Made by a program: the position numbers and the translations under genes. A model generated the notes under the pieces. It was not told the DNA's origin. It did no database searches and saw nothing but the letters and a program-made list of their open reading frames with translations. Shown piece by piece: positions 61,637 to 64,000 of a stretch of DNA of 64,000 nt. The DNA comes from Myxococcales bacterium (GTDB lineage: Bacteria > Myxococcota > Myxococcia > Myxococcales > Myxococcaceae), in contig JAUXRI010000316.1 of assembly GCA_030681895.1 (NCBI GenBank), positions 1 to 64,000 on the forward strand, read 5' to 3'. Numbering within the stretch: position 1 is the stretch's first letter; each line of letters opens with the position of its first letter.

Positions 61637-62767
61637 TCAGGCGTCTCCGAAACGGTCGAACACCACGTCACAGAACTGCAGGAACGCCGTCTCGTGCAAC
61701 CCGGCGAGCTGCTGCGCCCCGTCGAGCACGCGCGCCTGCTGAGCGCTGCTCCACGTCGAGGGAGCTCCGCCGCGTCGATGCACCTCGCCCACCAATGAGC
61801 CCAAGTACCGCACGTACGGCTCGAGCGCCTCGGGCGGAATCTCGTCGACGCCGAGCTTGTCTTCCTTCGCGCCGAGCCTGGTGACGACGACCGGCAGCTT
61901 TCCCAGCAGCGACGCTCCGAAACACGCTGGCGGCTTCGGCAACGCGCGTCGCATCACGTCGACCAGCCGCTGCGCTGACGCTGGAGCGCCCACTGACGCC
62001 GCGCCGCGCACCTCTTTCACCTCGAGCAACCACGGCGCGCCGTCGCCGCGCGTCAACACGAGCAGCCGCTCCACGCCGAGCGAGCCCGTGCCTGCGATGC
62101 GACGCGTGACGTCGAGCACCTCGAGCGCCGCCGCATCAACCTTCGCCGGGAGCGTCGCGCTCCACATCGCCAGCGCCGCCGGCACGCGCTTCACCACCTC
62201 AGCCGGAGCCGTCGGCGTCTTCTCGGGGTTGCGCATCAGCTTGCCGACGTCGTCGACCTTCTTCTTCAGCACCGCCTCAGGCGGCAGCGCGTTTACCTGC
62301 GATACCAGCTGTTGCACGAACGCCGGCGCACGCACCGCTCCACCACGCACGCCCACCTCGTACCCATCCATCATCGCGTGCGCCAGTCCGAGCACCTTCA
62401 CGCCCGAGACGTGCAGCTCGTCACGCGCCAGCAGCGTCGAGGTCAACAAGCGCAGCACGTCGAACGCGCACGGCCCCTCGAACGTCTCGTCGAAGTCGTT
62501 CACGTGAAACGTCACCCCGCGCGCCCAGCGGAACACGCCGACATTCTCGAGGTGCACGTCGCCCACCAATGACGCGCGGCCGGGGAGCCCTCGAAGGAGC
62601 ACGGGATGCCGGCTCATCGCCTCGGCCCACAACGGTGACGCGCCCCGAAGGAACGCGAACGGGGAGCGGGCCATGCGCATCCACTTCCGCTCCAGCAACG
62701 CCGGCTTGCTGCCCAACCTCGCCAGGTCTGCGTCGAGCTGCACCCGCGCCAACGAAGGTCTCGCCAT
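61637..62767 (-). CDS. DUF2252 family protein
   Basis: A protein of 376 residues from ATG 62767. The DUF2252 motifs are clear: MARSPFAFLRGASPLWAEAM, then GDVHLENVGVFRW and FHVNDFDETFEGPCAFDVLR. These belong to the protein-kinase-like / aminoglycoside phosphotransferase-like fold, so it may phosphorylate a small molecule, though activity for the family is not established. A longer in-frame start upstream is less likely because it adds a basic, unconserved stretch. The DUF4198 gene follows by 3 bases. Confidence 0.89.
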   Translation of the reverse strand: MARPSLARVQLDADLARLGSKPALLERKWMRMARSPFAFLRGASPLWAEAMSRHPVLLRGLPGRASLVGDVHLENVGVFRWARGVTFHVNDFDETFEGPCAFDVLRLLTSTLLARDELHVSGVKVLGLAHAMMDGYEVGVRGGAVRAPAFVQQLVSQVNALPPEAVLKKKVDDVGKLMRNPEKTPTAPAEVVKRVPAALAMWSATLPAKVDAAALEVLDVTRRIAGTGSLGVERLLVLTRGDGAPWLLEVKEVRGAASVGAPASAQRLVDVMRRALPKPPACFGASLLGKLPVVVTRLGAKEDKLGVDEIPPEALEPYVRYLGSLVGEVHRRGGAPSTWSSAQQARVLDGAQQLAGLHETAFLQFCDVVFDRFGDA

Positions 62768-62915
62768 GCCTCGACTTATTCCGTTCGCTCGCCGGGTGAC
62801 GCCGATTCGTAGGCCGTCGAAGGTGCGCGGATTTGCATCGCGCGCGGCCTCCTGCACAGATCGACCTCCTCCCGGGTCTCACCGTGGAACATTCCCTCCC
62901 GTTGGGTTTTCGGCC

Positions 62916-64000
62916 ATGAAGGACACGATGCTCCCCCGCACCAGCCTTCACCTCGCGCTGTTCTTCGCGCTGATCACCGCCGCGTGTACGTGCGGCCCCC
63001 GCAAGCCCATCAACGACACGCTCAAGAAAGAGGGCGAGGTCTGCTCCAGCGACGACAATTGCGAGACGGGCCTGTGTGACGGCGTCGTGCAGGCGTTGTG
63101 CGTGCGCAAGTGTTCGAGCACCTGCAAGACCGAAGAGGTCTGCACGCAGCTGACGCCCGGCCGCTTCAGCTGCCAGCCCGACCAACGCAAGCTCTGCCAG
63201 GCGTGCCTCATCGACAGCGACTGCCCGTACCCGGCTGACAAGTGCATCGTGGTGAACAGCGAGCGCGTGTGTGGCCGCGACTGTGCGTTCGACCAGTCGT
63301 GTCCCACTGGCTACGTGTGCGTGAACGGGCGTGGCTCCGACGGCATGTCGAAGGTGCAGCAGTGTTCTCCGATGGTGGCGAGCTGCGCGTGTCTGGCGCG
63401 TGGAGACCTGATGCAGCCGTGCTCGAACGCGACCGACGCGGGCGTCTGCATCGGCGTCAAGACGTGCGACCTCGTGAACAACGGCATCTCGTGCAACGCG
63501 CCGGTGCCGCTGCCCGAGGCGTGCAACGGCAAAGATGACAACTGCGACGGCCAGGTGGACGAAGGCGCGTCGGTGGTGACCTGCGGCGTCGGCGCCTGTC
63601 GGCGCACCGTCAACACCTGCACCGATGGCGGCATCACCATGTGCGCGCCGGGAGCCCCCATCACCGAGCTCTGCAACAACGTCGACGACGACTGTGATGG
63701 CAACGTCGACAACGGCTTCCCCATCGACAACGACGTGAACAACTGTGGCGGCTGCGGCGTGGTGTGCAACCTGCCGAACGCGACGCCGACGTGCTCGAAC
63801 CGGACCTGCCGCGTGCAGACCTGCAATGCCGGCTTCGCGAACTGCGACGGGCTCGACCCGAATGGCTGTGAAGTCGAGACGGCCAGCAACGCGATGAACT
63901 GCGGCGGCTGCGGCAACTCGTGCACACGGGCGAACTCGGTCGGCACCTGCGCCAACGGCATGTGCAGCTTCGTCTGCGCGGCCGGGTTCTACGACTTGAA
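62916..64000 (+). CDS. Cys-rich lipoprotein with MopE-type metal-binding motifs (partial)
   Basis: The frame is open from ATG 62916 to the window edge (361 codons seen). A lipoprotein signal ends in LITAAC. The mature protein is extremely Cys-rich: an EGF-like or Cys-knot part (about 40-180, for example EGEVCSSDDNCETGLCDG) is followed by repeats of CNGKDDNCDGQVDEG and CNNVDDDCDGNVDNG. These are the putative MopE copper-binding motif common in myxobacterial surface proteins. Further CGGCG modules (NNCGGCGVVC, NCGGCGNSC) continue to the edge. It is likely surface-exposed, disulfide-stabilised and metal-binding. Confidence 0.9.
   Translation, partial: MKDTMLPRTSLHLALFFALITAACTCGPRKPINDTLKKEGEVCSSDDNCETGLCDGVVQALCVRKCSSTCKTEEVCTQLTPGRFSCQPDQRKLCQACLIDSDCPYPADKCIVVNSERVCGRDCAFDQSCPTGYVCVNGRGSDGMSKVQQCSPMVASCACLARGDLMQPCSNATDAGVCIGVKTCDLVNNGISCNAPVPLPEACNGKDDNCDGQVDEGASVVTCGVGACRRTVNTCTDGGITMCAPGAPITELCNNVDDDCDGNVDNGFPIDNDVNNCGGCGVVCNLPNATPTCSNRTCRVQTCNAGFANCDGLDPNGCEVETASNAMNCGGCGNSCTRANSVGTCANGMCSFVCAAGFYDL

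Overview
The window is high-GC DNA from a myxobacterium, most likely suborder Cystobacterineae (Myxococcus, Archangium and relatives). The evidence is a DUF2378-family gene (a paralogous family typical of that group), a MYXO-CTERM-like sorting tail, four eukaryote-like Ser/Thr kinase genes (one degenerate), many small Asp-Ala-Gly-rich lipoproteins, MopE-type metal-binding motifs, and long meaningless Arg/His-rich frames opposite real genes, as expected at this GC content. I saw no tRNA, rRNA, CRISPR array, complete insertion sequence or prophage. It reads as ordinary chromosome rich in envelope and signalling genes.

Layout. 0-4.4 kb: the end of lspA, then an overlapping set of an MscS-type channel and two antiporter-like proteins. 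4.4-8 kb: minus-strand cytochrome c lipoprotein, secreted proteins and a quinone-oxidoreductase-like enzyme. 8.1-18.9 kb: a BAM/GIDE-domain membrane protein, a membrane-anchored pseudokinase, several lipoproteins, an alpha/beta hydrolase and a proline-rich repeat lipoprotein. 19-24 kb: a kinase-HDOD fusion, a thrombospondin-type-3 surface protein, DUF2378 and a TPR-like protein. 24-32.5 kb: a VWA protein, a second oxidoreductase, a micro-operon of two tiny membrane proteins plus a sterol-desaturase-family enzyme, a MarR-AlkA pair, and a gene-poor stretch with hairpins and a DUF2378 fragment. 32.5-48.5 kb: two more kinases, an SDR, a divergent trigger factor, an Ala/Gly-rich protein, a PDZ protein, a HAD phosphatase, a LysR regulator and lipoproteins. 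48.6-56.3 kb: a tripartite RND efflux operon and, upstream on the same strand, an ECF sigma factor overlapping a membrane protein that carries a cupredoxin-like copper site. 56.5-64 kb: a PEGA-domain protein, a PNGase F-like lipoprotein, DUF4198 and DUF2252 genes and the start of a Cys-rich MopE-type lipoprotein.

The most unusual signals are these. (1) The sigma factor / copper-site membrane protein / RND pump block may be an envelope copper or redox response module. (2) The micro-operon at 28.2-29.4 kb has two small membrane proteins with the same C-terminal FGxFExY signature. (3) Gene-end echoes recur: copies of only the last 25-30 codons of a gene, lying directly downstream of it (12.6 and 49.9 kb) or inverted 8 kb away (31.46 kb). 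(4) A kinase is fused to an HDOD domain. All functions are inferred from sequence read by eye; no database search was possible.
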